Origin: Ficedula albicollis
Taxonomy: Eukaryota; Chordata; Aves; Passeriformes; Muscicapidae
DNA: 64,000 bases
Assembly (NCBI RefSeq): GCF_000247815.1
Contig: NC_021681.1
Coordinates: 20,153,495-20,217,494, forward strand
Reading direction: 5' to 3'
The notes beneath the pieces are model-generated. The model ran no database searches, was not told the origin of the DNA, and saw only the letters and a list, made by a program, of their open reading frames with translations. Shown piece after piece: positions 16,536 through 31,280 of this stretch. Each line of letters opens with the position of its first letter. Positions within the stretch are counted from its first letter, which is position 1. Both the position numbers and the translations under genes were made by a program.

Positions 16536-18698
16536 ATTCCCTCAGCTCATGGGCACCAGCCCTGCTCAGCCCACAGCAGCACGGAGAACCAGACTGCAAT
16601 TCACAGCCCGCTCCCCACCAAAATAGCAGCTGAAGCAGGCACACAGATGTGCTTCTGGGAGCTGACCAGGAAGCCTCTTCCTTCAGAGAGCTCAGCTGCC
16701 TTGTTCTTTGGGAGTTGGTGCAATTAGGCCTGGTTTGCTTTTCTGTTCTCTCAGCCCTCTAAATGTGTATTAAAAAATACACACTTTTTATAAATTGCTG
16801 AGAGAAAGGGTTAAAACCCTCCCAGCTGTACAAATCCTCCTGCAAATGTCCCTGCCTTTCCAGCTGTGCTTGGTGCCTGCTGATAGACTCAGCCACAATT
16901 TGATGGGATTTTGGTGGGATTCACTCCCATTTTCCTGCTGGGTGAAACCAGACGTGATGATCAAACCCCATCCACTGCCACAAGAAGAGTAAGCACAGTA
17001 CTAGGAGTAGCTGCTGCCCTTCCTTCAGTGTTCACTTGGCCTGGCCACGTGGATATCAGACAGGAAATCTTTGTAGCTCAGTGATGTGCTGAGGGTCCCT
17101 CCTCCTGGTCCAGACCCTGCAGACAGGACACAGGGGTCAGGGAGGAATTTTTCCCCAGCACAAGGGCTGAGTGCCCATCTGAGGAGGGGCTGCAGCTTTG
17201 TGGGCACATCCACTACCAGCATTCCTGCAAAGGAGGGCAGGTCTCTCCCTGAGGTGCTGATCACTTCATCCCCATCCCATCCCCAGCCCCAGCTGCTGCT
17301 GGTGGTTCAATTTGGGCTCTCCCAACAACAAGACTTCACAGGCCTGGCTGGGGAGGTGAAACCTGTGCTCTGGCAGTGCCTCAGACAGCTGGGCACAGCT
17401 GGGATGAGTGATGGCATCTTCTCTGCCACGGATAGAAAGGTAGATAAAACTGCTTTAGAAATGCACAGCTATACCTTGGGTGGCCAGAGTTCCCTACACA
17501 GCACAGAAACTCTCCCTGCCACTGCCAGGCTGCCTGGCTGTAAACACACTACCGAGCTGGAGGGCAAAACACATTGGTGCTGATTCTTCTTGGAAAACCT
17601 GACTCTGGGTGTGGGGAGCACCTGGAAATCCTCCTCCCAGCTCTTATGTTAATGCAGCCTCATGGGCCTGCTGAGGCTCATTGAAATTCAGGGGGAGTCT
17701 TCCCATTGAGCTTTGAATAAGGTAGTTTTTCTCTTCAATGTTCTTTCCTTTTTTTATTTTTTTTTAAACCTATGCTCAGTCTGGGGGAAAATGTATTTAA
17801 GCACAGAAGTGCTGTGCTGGCAGCCCTGCTGCTGCCTCCCCAGCAGCAATGTGGCTCTGTGAGAGGCTCCATTCCCACAGGGAGGTTGTCAGAGGGGATG
17901 GGCTCCAGGGAAAACTCCTCAAGCACGTTTCTCCTCACTCCAAACCCACCCAGACATTGTGTGTGCAGCTGGGCTGATGTGCAGTCAAATGCTGCTTGGG
18001 CTGTGCTCGTTCTGCATGGAAGAGAGAGACAGTGAGGGGAAGGGGTGAGCTGGTGTGTCCAGGATAAGATTTTTCTTGGTTTGGGGGTTGATCTGGCTCC
18101 TTTCAATGCATGCTTTTTATCTGTGTACCAAAAGAGTAAGTTGTATAAAACGTGCTATCCAGGGGGTTTGAAGCACCTCTCAAAGAAGAGAGGTTATTAA
18201 CCATTTCCAGATGGAAATGAGACTTTCCCAGCCTTGCACACAGCAGTGGTGGCTGAGCTGGGAATGTCCCTAAATGTGCTTGGCTCTGCCTCCCCAGGAC
18301 CTGTGCTATTCAGTCAGCACAAACTCTGCTGACCCTCAGACCTCCTTTTATCTCCCCTCCCACTTGACTCCAGGCATAAAAGGCACCAGCAACAGACACC
18401 CATCAGCCATGCTCCAAAATGTCTGATTTTTGGGAGAAAAGTCCTTTTTGCCACAAATTTTCCCTGACTTCCCTGAGATTGGAAAGGGTGAAAGGTCCAT
18501 GGAGAAGCCACAAAGCAAAAAAACTTTTCCCTTTTTTCCCCCAACCCTCTTGGCAGCTTTATCAGCCTTGCCTGCTTTGCCCTGGGAGATATTTAGAATA
18601 GACAAGCAAGCTTTGAGAGCTAACTGCTTTCTATTTAATCTCCTTTCCTGCTGAGTATCCCTCCATCTCCCACCTCTCCCTAGCACCCAAACACAAAG
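16536..18698. other. Unique non-coding sequence
   Basis: No supported gene. T-rich simple sequence near 17747-17766. Short frames on both strands lack any recognisable domain. Confidence 0.5.
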
Positions 18699-19677
18699 GT
18701 GAGTGAGTGAGTGAGTGAGTGAGTGAGTGAGTGAGTGAGTGAGTGAGTGAGTGAGTGAGTGAGTGAGTGAGTGAGTGAGTGAGTGAGTGAGTGAGTGAGT
18801 GAGTGAGTGAGTGAGTGAGTGAGTGAGTGAGTGAGTGAGTGAGTGAGTGAGTGAGTGAGTGAGTGAGTGAGTGAGTGAGTGAGTGAGTGAGTGAGTGAGT
18901 GAGTGAGTGAGTGAGTGAGTGAGTGAGTGAGTGAGTGAGTGAGTGAGTGAGTGAGTGAGTGAGTGAGTGAGTGAGTGAGTGAGTGAGTGAGTGAGTGAGT
19001 GAGTGAGTGAGTGAGTGAGTGAGTGAGTGAGTGAGTGAGTGAGTGAGTGAGTGAGTGAGTGAGTGAGTGAGTGAGTGAGTGAGTGAGTGAGTGAGTGAGT
19101 GAGTGAGTGAGTGAGTGAGTGAGTGAGTGAGTGAGTGAGTGAGTGAGTGAGTGAGTGAGTGAGTGAGTGAGTGAGTGAGTGAGTGAGTGAGTGAGTGAGT
19201 GAGTGAGTGAGTGAGTGAGTGAGTGAGTGAGTGAGTGAGTGAGTGAGTGAGTGAGTGAGTGAGTGAGTGAGTGAGTGAGTGAGTGAGTGAGTGAGTGAGT
19301 GAGTGAGTGAGTGAGTGAGTGAGTGAGTGAGTGAGTGAGTGAGTGAGTGAGTGAGTGAGTGAGTGAGTGAGTGAGTGAGTGAGTGAGTGAGTGAGTGAGT
19401 GAGTGAGTGAGTGAGTGAGTGAGTGAGTGAGTGAGTGAGTGAGTGAGTGAGTGAGTGAGTGAGTGAGTGAGTGAGTGAGTGAGTGAGTGAGTGAGTGAGT
19501 GAGTGAGTGAGTGAGTGAGTGAGTGAGTGAGTGAGTGAGTGAGTGAGTGAGTGAGTGAGTGAGTGAGTGAGTGAGTGAGTGAGTGAGTGAGTGAGTGAGT
19601 GAGTGAGTGAGTGAGTGAGTGAGTGAGTGAGTGAGTGAGTGAGTGAGTGAGTGAGTGAGTGAGTGAGTGAGTGAGTG
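18699..19677. repeat. Perfect GTGA microsatellite, 979 bp (about 245 copies)
   Basis: Uninterrupted (GTGA)n on the plus strand, TCAC on the minus strand. Not one substitution or indel appears along the tract. Frames through it encode only repeated Thr-His-Ser-Leu and the like and are meaningless. Natural tetranucleotide arrays of this length usually carry interruptions, so either it is expanding now or the length was produced by the assembler or read chemistry. Confidence 0.97.
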
Positions 19678-20679
19678 GAACAATGAGTGTCCAGATATGA
19701 AGCAGATGGGATTGAGGAGTTTGGTACAAATTTTTTGATTTGTCTCTTTTTTAATTCATTGAAACTCTCTTAATCCTCCCATCCCCCCAAGACTACCCCC
19801 TGTATGCTTCATTAGAGAGCTGAAAATGAAGCTGCTCCTTTGTAATCCAGGATTTTGTAGTATCAGCCATAGGTGTGACTTTGCCCCACATCATTAATAA
19901 AGGTGGTGAATATTGCAAATGGTTTCCTCTGAAATGTGGGCTTGGATGCTGGAATTTCACTGGGTGATTCCTCTCCTTTCCTCATGCTCCACCTTCCTCT
20001 GAGTGTTCATAGAGTGCATCAACCAGAATTAATGTCTGCAAAAATTGACTTTTGTAACGGGATGAAAATCAATAGAGTTTTTTCAGTTTCTCTTTTCAAG
20101 CTGAATCACATGAACATTTTGAGCCAAAGTACCAGAATGTGTCACAGGTTGAAGAGAAATGGTCAATCAAAATTATCCAAAATCCATGTTTTGACATTTT
20201 CCATTGTAGTGAACTGATCAGGTCTTGCTAAATCCTGTTTCCTTTGACTATGAAGCACAGCACATTTCCAGATTTCATTTCCAGTTACTTCTCTAATGAA
20301 TGTGTGCAGGGCTCTACAGGGCCTTTGAGGCTGTTGGCAGCTGGATGCATTTGCTCCCCTTTTCCCTGCAGGATAAATTCCTTGGTTTTCCTGGTTTTGG
20401 AGATACATACTCACATGACTTGCATAATACACCACAGGCTGGTGGGTCTTTTTGATTTATGTGGGATTTCCTCAGGATAAAATTCTAGATTTTGCAGCAG
20501 CTTATTTTTGCTAGAAAAAAAAAATGTATTTTAATGGGAAATTCCCAAGTTGCTCTTGAGCTGTGATATTCACAGAAACACAAATCAGGGTTCATAAAAT
20601 GTACTTTTTAAGCATATACCGATTTTTATTCATTTCAGACATATTTTGACACCTGAGGCAGGAGGTAAATCTCAAATCC
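19678..20679. other. Unique non-coding sequence
   Basis: No gene or named repeat. A short A run lies at about 20514-20524. Confidence 0.45.
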
Positions 20680-20975
20680 TGTGATCTACATTGATTAACC
20701 ATCTAGCTCAAAAAAGAAACACTGAAAAACCTGAATCAATCATGAGCCTAATGAGTTAAAAACATTTCAAATAATACCCAACTGTGGTGAAGTAACAACC
20801 TGCTTGCAGAGACTCCACAAGGAGAAAGAAAATCTAAATTCATTGGATAAATTATTTGTTGCAAATTATTTCTTCAGCTCTAATTAGTAATCTTCATTTT
20901 ACACAGTAGGCCTCTAATGACCTGCTTGACAACTATGATGTCTGATAGACAGTGGGGATTTGCATGATAATGAGT
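20680..20975. promoter_or_regulatory. Candidate conserved non-coding element (AT-rich)
   Basis: A repeat-free, AT-rich block with many TAAT/ATTA homeodomain-type cores (TCTAATTAGTAATC near 20880) and one exact POU octamer, ATTTGCAT, at 20958-20965. It reads like vertebrate conserved non-coding elements in composition. This is inference from texture only, and conservation cannot be tested from a single sequence. Confidence 0.3.
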
Positions 20976-22389
20976 TTTGTTTTCTCCCATCCCAGCCATA
21001 AAGTGACAACAGCGAGGCAGCTCAGCTTTACTGTGCAAAAAGGGAATACCCAGGCACCCAAGCTCTGGGTAAGAGAAGATAATTCAGCTGTATTTTGGGA
21101 AATACAGGGAAAAAACCCAGCAAGCACTAATTCAAACAAAACCAGGAGGCATTAATTCAAACGAAAAAATACCAGCACCTGGCATACCAAGACTAATCAG
21201 AGGTGGTTGCTAAGTGGAGCCATGTGAAGAGCAGATGATGGAGTGAAAGCAGAAGATCCAGATCTCAATGAAAACGTGGTGACCCAGCCCTGACAGGTCT
21301 TGCACTGCTGTTTTCTGGGACTGAATAATCCTTTGCCTTTTTATGGCAAGGGTTTTGAAATGCTGGACATACTTGAAGAGCATTATCATCTCCTGTCTGC
21401 TGAAAATTGACAAGATTTGGATCTTTCTCTGGCTTGTGTATCTTGAGCCCAGACAGACTCAAGCAGAAGATGATGTTCCTGCCAGTCACAAGCAGCTCAA
21501 ATAAGGTTAAAACAGAGCAAGAGAAAACCAGGGTAAGGCAACAGAGCTGATGCCCCTCCTGGAGCTACACGGATTTCTTTCTCTGGGATTTGCAGTATTT
21601 TTTTGTGATTTCAGCAATGTTATTCCCAGCCCAGTTCAGCACATCTTGTGCTTTGACAGTTCACTGCACCTGGAAATTATTATTTGATAAAAACGGGCAA
21701 CCTCTCTCATTTTGGAAGGTTTTTTTTGGAAATGGGACTTTATTCTTACCTGCCTTCTGAAATTCTGCTGGTGTACAAAGAGGTGGAAGTGGATGTAAGG
21801 TGGTGCAAGAAGCACTGCAATACTGCCTGCACAATATTCTTTAGGAGTCCTGATCCGGGGCTGCAAGCAGGGAAGATGTTGATGGTTTGTATTTTGGCAA
21901 GTAGGCACTGGGTGCACATTCACAGTCTGTTATCAGACAAGCTGCCAGCAGAGTCCTGTCCACCTATTTGATAGGAAATGTGAACATGAGGGCTTGAATT
22001 GCTGCAGTAAATCTGTGAGCTATTGGGGTAACTGAGTCCAGAATCTGACCTCAAAAGCAACCTCATCCAATTTTTCTTTCATTTTTGAAAAATAATTTTC
22101 TTCAAAATAATACTGCAATCATATAAATTTGTTAAGAAAAAGGCAGCTTTTAGTTGCTGGTCATCTAATTCACTTGATTCTTTCCTTTAATGATTTGGCA
22201 AATGATCTCCCAGAAAAAAAAAAAAGATAAAAGATGTAATAAACTGCTTTCAGGCACTTCTCTGTGAATTGATCCTGTTCCTTCTTCATGTATTGTTGAT
22301 CTTCTAATTTAATCACTTGTCCAGAGGGCACATGCAATTTTTTAGGAAGTGAAAATGTCACACAAGAAAAAAGGAGGAGGATGAGAGTG
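20976..22389. other. Unique non-coding sequence
   Basis: No supported gene. Short A/T runs lie near 21718-21727 and 22216-22227. Confidence 0.45.
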
Positions 22390-22593
22390 GAAATATCTTC
22401 CCTTGCCAGGCTTGTGTCCTATATGGGAAGCATCACCCAGCACAGGCACTGCCTTGGGCTGGGAGCTGAAGTGATGAAGAGGAGCCTGCCTGAAATATCT
22501 TCCCTTGCCAGGCTTGTGTTCTATATGAGAAGCATCACCCAGCACAGGCACTGCCTTGGGCTGGGAGCTGAAGTGATGAAGAGGAGCCTGCCT
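22390..22593. repeat. 102-bp tandem duplication, two copies
   Basis: The unit starting GAAATATCTTCCCTTGCCAG is present head to tail at 22390-22491 and 22492-22593. The few differences include TCCTATATGGGAAG against TTCTATATGAGAAG. Recent local duplication, no coding content. Confidence 0.92.
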
Positions 22594-23883
22594 TCATCCT
22601 GCCAGCATCAGTGCCACCAAGCTTGGCCAGGGGAAGCATAAATCATTCAAGGGCCAGTGGACAGGCAGCCAGGAATACATCAACACAGCCAGAGTGATTG
22701 CTAGAGTTTTATTTTACCAGAAAACCAACCTAAAAATAGTCTGTGGAGGGCAGGGGGAGTGCTCTGTGCCAGCATCCCTGGCCAGCACTGCCACCTCTGC
22801 AGGGGCAGCAGCAAAAGTGATTTTCCACAAGTGGGAGAGAGGAACAGAGTGTGTGCAGTGCAGGTTCACAGGAGCAATGACTGGCCACCATCTGCAGCCT
22901 TCAGCTGGCTGGCCATGGCAACCTCTGGCTTCCATGTACCCAGAGAGGCAGAGGCTGAGGGGTCAGCCATGGCTGTGCTTGTGGATGCAGCACTTTAATG
23001 ATTTATTGAATTCTTGTGTGTGTTGGTTGGGTTTGTGCTGTTTTGCTTTTTTTTTTTTTTCAGGGTCAGGAGTTGCTGGTTTTAAATGCTCTGCAAAAAG
23101 CAGATGTGTAAATCGATTAACTTTTAAAGTGCATTTTCACAAGTAGCAGAAAACCTGCTCAGCTCTGGTGCCAGCCCAAACCCGCAGCCCTGATGGTCAC
23201 CCCACAAAGGTGCTCAGCCCTCCAAAGCTTCCCCTGTGAAACTCAGGCACCCCAGTGGGAGCTCTGCACTGGGAACCCCCAGCCCAGTCACACACAGAGC
23301 ACAGCTCCTCACTTTCAGTGCCCAGGGTCCCTCTGCCAAGAGAAGATCTGCAGCCCTGGGAGAGGACAAGCAGCAACTTCTGCACGTGGCTGCCGAGGGG
23401 AGCAGCTGTGGGGTGGATAGGGAAGGGATGGAGAGCTGCAACATGCAGCAGTTTGGAACAGGCAGCAGGAGGAGAAGTGGCCAAGAAAGCCCTTTCTGGG
23501 GAGTTTCCATGGACATCTGCAATGTGCAAAGCCAAGCTGGGACATGTGCCCACAGCCTGATGTACAGACCCTTTCCAAATCTACTCCAAACCTTCTCCAG
23601 GCTCAGCTGGGTTGATCCAGTCTGCAACATCAGCTTGTCTCCTGAGACCCTGCAGAAAACAGGGATGTCCTTGGGCTTTCCAAACCTGGGACTGCCCCAT
23701 GTCCCCATGTCCTCCCCAGGTCTCTGCTGGGCACAGGCTGGAGCAGCGAGTGGGGCTGGGACCAAAATAGAGAGTGCCTAGAAAGTGATGGTGTCCAGGG
23801 TCTGAATCTGCCTCTGGGGCTGGGGTCATGTCTCCTGGGGTTTAAAAACAGAAACAGGCTGTGACTGCAGGCCAAGTCCTCTG
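22594..23883. other. Unique non-coding sequence
   Basis: GC-moderate sequence with several overlapping frames of up to about 180 codons on both strands around 23200-23870. These overlap each other and carry no domain, consistent with a stop-poor composition rather than genes. A T tract lies at about 23047-23061. Confidence 0.45.
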
Positions 23884-23955
23884 TTGGTATAAATGGCCAC
23901 AGTCCCCTGAGCAGAGTTCAGTCTATTTATACCAGTGAAGAATTTGGCCCATCAA
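23884..23955. repeat. Ancient palindromic amniote repeat remnant
   Basis: TTGGTATAAAT on the left and ATTTATACCAGTGAAGAATTTGGCCCAT on the right form an imperfect inverted repeat around a diverged centre. I recognise the pattern (GGTGTAAAT ... ATTTACACCAGCTGAGGATCTGGCCC) as common in turtle and crocodile genomes, but I cannot assign a family name. The inverted symmetry would suit a small non-autonomous DNA element. Confidence 0.4.
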
Positions 23956-24599
23956 TAGAAGAAATCCTGTACTCTGGCTCTCTGAATTTCTGCCCTGCAG
24001 AGCCATAAGACTGTGTGTCCATAGAAAGGAGCAATAAAAGGCAGCCTTTCCACTAGCACTGTTTTGCAAAAATTGTGGATACAGGGAAAGTCAAAGTTTT
24101 CATAGGAACACACCCATCATGATTGGACTTTCTTTGGAAACTGTTTTGCAGCAGCCTTGTACCATAAAATTCTGCCCAGCAAAATCTGTCCCCTGATGAA
24201 GCAAACAGCTGAGTTCAAACCACACAGAGCATCAGGGATGGGAAAAAATGAAGGGCAAGAAACCCAAATTCCAGCTCTCACTCTGCCTGTGGGACTTTCA
24301 CCAGCAGGGAAGCATCAAGGGTGACTTGCTCATCCAGGGTGTTCCTCTCTCCAGGAGGGTGGAGAGGGAATTTGATTTGCTTGTTTGTTTTAGAAAAGCT
24401 CTGGCTTCCTCTCAAATTCAGGGGAAGAGCTGCAAAAATCTCAAAAAAAAACCCCAACCCCGAATCCTTCTTGGGTTTTGAAAGCTTTTTCCTACCCTGT
24501 TCCAGAAGGGGCCATTAACTGTAGAGCATTTCAATTGCAGAAAGTCTGACTATTGAGTCAAAGAGTCTTTTTGAGCCTAACCAGATGTGTGGGGCTTTT
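23956..24599. other. Unique non-coding sequence
   Basis: No gene or named repeat recognised. Confidence 0.45.
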
Positions 24600-24800
24600 G
24601 TAAGTCACTCTCAACATCACAGCAGCTCGATATAGTTAGCATTGCTCAGAATTTTCATTGCCAGTGGCTGTAAATATGTCTGTATGCATTTCATTGTAGA
24701 CAGCCCTGCAAGCATCCAGGAACCAAAAGTTTCCCTCCACACCCCAGCCACCGAAATGAGATTATGCACTGATTGCATAATTGCTGTATAACAAGGTTTG
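24600..24800. promoter_or_regulatory. Candidate conserved non-coding element
   Basis: Repeat-free block with several ATGCA/GCAT and TTATGCA-type words (GAGATTATGCACTGATTGCA near 24757) and no simple sequence. Its texture resembles a conserved enhancer. Unverified. Confidence 0.22.
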
Positions 24801-25204
24801 CTCAGCCCCTCCGTGCACAATGCCTGTTTTCATAGCATTCAATGGCAGACACATAATGGGCACCAGCTTGAAAAGCTGCATGCCAACGAGGCATTGCATT
24901 TCCCAGAGCAGCCTGAGTCTGCAAAACCTGCTCCAGCTGCTCAGCACACAGAAGGGTGACAAGGGAACGACTCCCAGCCCGGGCTGGGACAGGAGTTGGG
25001 ATGTGCATGGGGAACACACCCCTTCCCCACTCTGGGGTGGGCTGGCTGCCTTGTGGCACTGGCTGGCTTGTTTCTTCAGGCTGCCACAAGCCAGCTACGT
25101 TAATGCTGTGGCCTTCACATGTTTTGCCTGCACCAGAGCTTGCAAATCTGGGCTGATAATGCCCTCACTAATTTTGCTCCTTCTGCTGCTGCTCTGTCTT
25201 TCCT
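24801..25204. other. Unique non-coding sequence
   Basis: Overlapping short frames on both strands without domains. Nothing else recognised. Confidence 0.4.
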
Positions 25205-25510
25205 CTTTGCTCTGAGTGAATGATTTAAAATGGCTCAAATCCCACACAAGGCTTGTTTTTGTAATGACTTAGGCAGCAAATTTGCTCATGTATTCAGCCC
25301 TGGCTTCATCCTGAGTGGTATGGATCTGGAACAGCCCATAAACAGCAATTTGCTCATCTTTTAAGCTCTATTGTTTAGGCAATGGGTTTTACTTGGATGG
25401 TTGAAGGCCAGCCCTCTCTTCACTCAAAATGTTTTCTCTGCTCCAACAATAACTACAACCCTTTCTTTCTGCTTTGCATTTATTTGCAATTAAAATAAAT
25501 GGACCAAATG
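25205..25510. promoter_or_regulatory. Candidate conserved non-coding element
   Basis: AT-rich, repeat-free block that contains the similar phrases GCAAATTTGCTCATGTATT and GCAATTTGCTCATCTTTT about 80 bases apart. The paired phrases could be duplicated transcription-factor sites. Inference only. Confidence 0.22.
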
Positions 25511-26472
25511 CTACCAGATGAAATGATCAGGACATTCCTTGTTGACTTACCCACAGCTCCAACAGGTCACTGCTTGTCCTCTCCTCCTGTTGCATATTGC
25601 TGATGTCTTGGCTCTCCTTTCCTAAAACACAAGTCCTTCAGGGACTTGCTGGGTCCTTTCTCAGCCTGTCTCTGGAAGGGGCAGTTGATGGTGCACAGCA
25701 GCTACAGCAGGGTGGTCTCCAGTTCTGCACACATGGGTTTATTCGGGGAGTGTGAAGGAGCAGATCTGGAACCTGTGTCCCTGTGAGAGCACAGCTGTCT
25801 GTCTCCCTGTTCAAAGACAGCGCCAAGGCAAAGATTATGGGCCTGAGCTCATTGAAGGCAATTTTTTTAAGGGCTAGGTTGAAACCATTAGGTTGAAACA
25901 TGCTGTTTGGGGAAAAAAAAAAAAAAAAAAAAGTGAAGCATTTTGAGAATTTTTCAGGCTCTTTAATGTCAGACAGATACACTTTGGGGAAAGAGGTTTT
26001 CCTGTTCCCATCCTTTCATTATCCACCATCTCCTCCAACTCATGCTCAGAGTCACCCAGACCATGCTCCTTGTTTTGCTGTGATTTGTCTCTCTGGCTTG
26101 GCAAATGCCTGGGGAAATGCCCAGAGCAGCTGCTGCCCCCAGCACCAGCTGGGCTGGCAGTGGAGCAAGAGAGTCAGGACAGGACAAACTCTGGGCACTA
26201 CAGACATGCCTGTGCCATGCTGAAGAAATCCACCGTCCCCACTATTTTCTGTTGGTGAGATAACCAGCAGAAAGGTACTTGGAAAAAGGCTTTTTAACTC
26301 TGAAGTGTGCTAAGGCAGGCACTCAGGCTATTGGGAAGGTAATGCCTCATTGAAGTTCTTCACCCTTTCACTGGCATAAATTGATTAGTGCTTTCATGGA
26401 GAGGCAGGCAAAATGAGCTTTTCTGGGGTAGCTTTATGAGCTACACCAGAGCCCTCAGCTGCACTGAGTCAC
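25511..26472. other. Unique non-coding sequence with an A tract
   Basis: No supported gene. A poly-A tract lies at about 25912-25932. It has no upstream gene-derived or SINE sequence that I recognise, so I do not call a retroposon. Confidence 0.45.
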
Positions 26473-28385
<1,913 letters not shown>

Positions 28386-28434
28386 ACAGCTTTGAAAATA
28401 TCAACCTTGACAGCTTTGAAAATATCAGCCTTGC
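28386..28434. repeat. 25-bp tandem duplication
   Basis: The phrase ACAGCTTTGAAAATATCA(A/G)CCTTG occurs twice in a row with one difference. Confidence 0.9.
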
Positions 28435-30559
28435 ATTTCTGGGCAGCTCATGAGCTCAGGAGTGCTGACAAAGTTGCCAAAATTAGGGAAGAGCAAGAAA
28501 AATGATGAAGTGCTTGGGCAGAGGGGCTTGGCCACAGTGGGAGGAGGCGCTGAGGGTTGCATGACTGCATTGGAGGAGGAAAATGTCCAAGGGGCAAGAG
28601 AGGGGGCTGGACAGAGGTGGTTGGTGCTGAGAAAAATAAAAGCCAACAGTGGCAGCACACCAGGAAACCTTTCCTCAGTCTGAACTTCAACCCATTGTGA
28701 AACCTTCCCTGTGGGGAAACGCTGGAAACCCTCGAGGTCGTGTCAACAGCAGTGGGGCTGGCTGGAGCCGCAGGAGGCCTGGGAGGAAACGCAGCTCTGG
28801 AGAGAGCTGTGTACCTGGGCTCTTCTGATTTATCTGATCACATCAAAGCAACCCGTCCTGCAGGGCTCAGTGCAGGCAGGGGCCTGACTGGCAGCCAGGC
28901 TGGGCAGAGCAGGGGCAGGAAAAGACAATTTTCCAACTGGTTGGTTGAGTTACAAGAGGAGTGCACAGACCCTCTGCCTGTACAGGCACTAAATCTACAG
29001 GCCAGTGTTTTTCTTTAGGATCAGGGTTTCATCTAAGAGAAAATCCTAATTTCACTGTCTGGTACCAAACAAGTTGATAGCACTGCCAAGGATTTATAAA
29101 TACTTCTTTCAAAATAATCAGTGCTGCTCTTGACCTGAATTCAGGCTGTTAGGTTTTTCATCCCCTCTCATGACAATTTTATTTTACCATCCCCGCCACT
29201 ACACAGATTTTTCTGCAATGACTAATTTTGAAGATGGGAAAGCTCACTGCTGAAAAACAGCATCAGAAATGTGTGGTTATCAGGAGCAATGGGTGCCAAA
29301 GGCACAAATCTCACAGCTGTGTGAGGGAAAGCGATGACAGTCATCTGAATACAGAATTATTTGTATCCCATCTTTGTCCTAGTGCCTCTGTAAAAGAAAA
29401 ACAATCCTTTTTTTTTTTTTTTTTAATGTCTAAGGAATAACATCATAAACAAAAAAATCCCTCCAAGTTACTGTTAAATTTCCTTTGTGGTGTCTGTAGC
29501 AATCCCTTAAAGGGTTAGCTCTGAGCATTTCTTAATTTTGCAAGGATAACACAGGAAACAACTGCAACTGTGTTGGGTAAGTACACAGATTGTTTTTTCA
29601 ATGAATTCTTTGTGTCTTTGATTTCCATTTATACTTCTGCATTCTGGTGCACCTAAGCAAATATTTCTGGGAGGAGCCAAGGAAAACGTATTTTTTTTTT
29701 CTCAGAACTGGCATTTTGAATATTTCCAGCCAGCTTTCAAGTTGACTGAAAAATGAGGGCCATTGTTTGGGAGAAAAATTACCTGGTTTATTCCACATTT
29801 TCTCCATATTCAAATTTAAAATCTCAGTGGTGTTTAGGAGCTCCCAGGTGTTTATTTCTTGCCTGGGCTCTGCAGTACTCATCCACGCTGCTATTGAGGA
29901 AGGGTGAGAGTTATGTGATGTATCAGATCTACTGTGACTGAAATTATCTGAGAAATCATTGCAGACCCCTTTTCATTGCAAGAAAAATGGAATTCTTCTC
30001 TGCCAGAAGGTAAATAGAGCTATCATGTTCTGACCACAGCAAATCTTCAAACAGGGAAAGAAGAAATCGCAGTTCTGTGATCACTTTTTCATAGATTGCT
30101 GTGGTAATGCCATTGCCAAATCCTTTGGTATCTGGAAGCCTGGGCAATTGTTATTTTTAAAGCCTTAAACCACAGACTGTGCCTCCTGAAACCCTTGATA
30201 CTGACTGTGCCAGCTCTTAGGTTTCACTTTTGCACGTTTGTGGAGATTTGGGGAGCTTCCAGCCCAGCCAGCAGCAGGGCTTGTTCATCTCAAGGCAGAT
30301 GCTTCCAAAACGCAGTGGGAGCAGGGCACACATGTTTCCAATTATCATATGAGAATAAAAAAAAAAAAACAACCCAAAACATTCTTAGAGGTTTCCAGAC
30401 TTAGGCCTAAGTGTTTACAAAACTGGTTTCAGCTTTTAAGAATGTATTTCCTGGCTTTGAAGCAGAGCCCCTTGCCTTCATGGGCTGTTGGATTGGGAAA
30501 GCACAGATCAGTGCTGGATCACTCCCTGATGTGACTTTCTCCACGTTTTTTCCATAGCC
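28435..30559. other. Unique non-coding sequence
   Basis: No supported gene. T runs lie near 29408-29424 and 29691-29700, and an A run near 30357-30369. Confidence 0.45.
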
Positions 30560-31280
30560 ATTACAGACACCATAAAAAAGCACCAGCCCAATCAGTCTAA
30601 ACAGAATTTATTGTATATTAACACTTGTATATTAACGTTTTAAATATATATTATGTCCTTTTTGCCCTCTGTTTTTTTTTCTTCTTCCATTAGCAGAGAA
30701 AACTGCTGTTATATTTTATTTCCCTTCACTTCAGCACTTGATGTACCTCCACGAAAACCTGCAGTTATTCCATAAAATCAGTCACAGAGGTAAATAATAA
30801 CAATCTTACCCCATAAACCTGCTGAAACCGTTGAAATATGGCAAAAGATTAGAGCAATCATTATTAATATAAACTATAAGAAAACAGAACGTTAGCTGAA
30901 TCTCTTATAAAAAAGGAATTTTTTTTTCCAAGTTGGTTTTAATTTCTAATAAATAGCAGAAATATTTTTTCTGGGAACATGAGAGATAGTTTTATAGCCT
31001 CAGTCTATCAGAAATAATGCCCCACTGGCTCTGTTTTCTGCCTCACATGCTGAAGAGCTCAGACTCTAAAGCACCAGCTTCTCTTCTCCAGATACAGGGC
31101 AAAAATACTGATAATGAACATTTCATAAAAGCACAAAGACCTTTATCAAAGGGAAGGATGCATAATGCATTTTCAGCATTATTATTATTATTATAGCACT
31201 TGCCTTTACACAATTATTATTTGATGTTTGGGTTTGCTTGAGAAGAACATCTGAAAAAGATCTTCTAAGTCAAATCCAAT
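30560..31280. promoter_or_regulatory. Candidate conserved non-coding block, AT-rich
   Basis: About 700 bases of AT-rich, mostly repeat-free DNA. It holds a short direct repeat TTGTATATTAAC (30611 and 30626), TAATAT/ATTAAT-type cores, several AATAAA-like words and an (ATT)n tract at 31178-31194. It could be a cluster of conserved elements or the 3' end of an unseen transcript. Neither can be decided from one sequence. Confidence 0.25.

Noticed and set aside
18631..19729. 350-codon Thr-His-Ser-Leu repeat frame
   Set aside because: Direct translation of the GTGA microsatellite.
23214..23781. Overlapping frames of about 180 codons on both strands
   Set aside because: Overlap on both strands, no domains, low-information composition and no splice or promoter context; stop-poor chance sequence.
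25912..25932. Poly-A tail of a processed pseudogene or SINE
   Set aside because: No gene-derived or tRNA-like sequence precedes it on the matching strand, and I see no flanking duplication.
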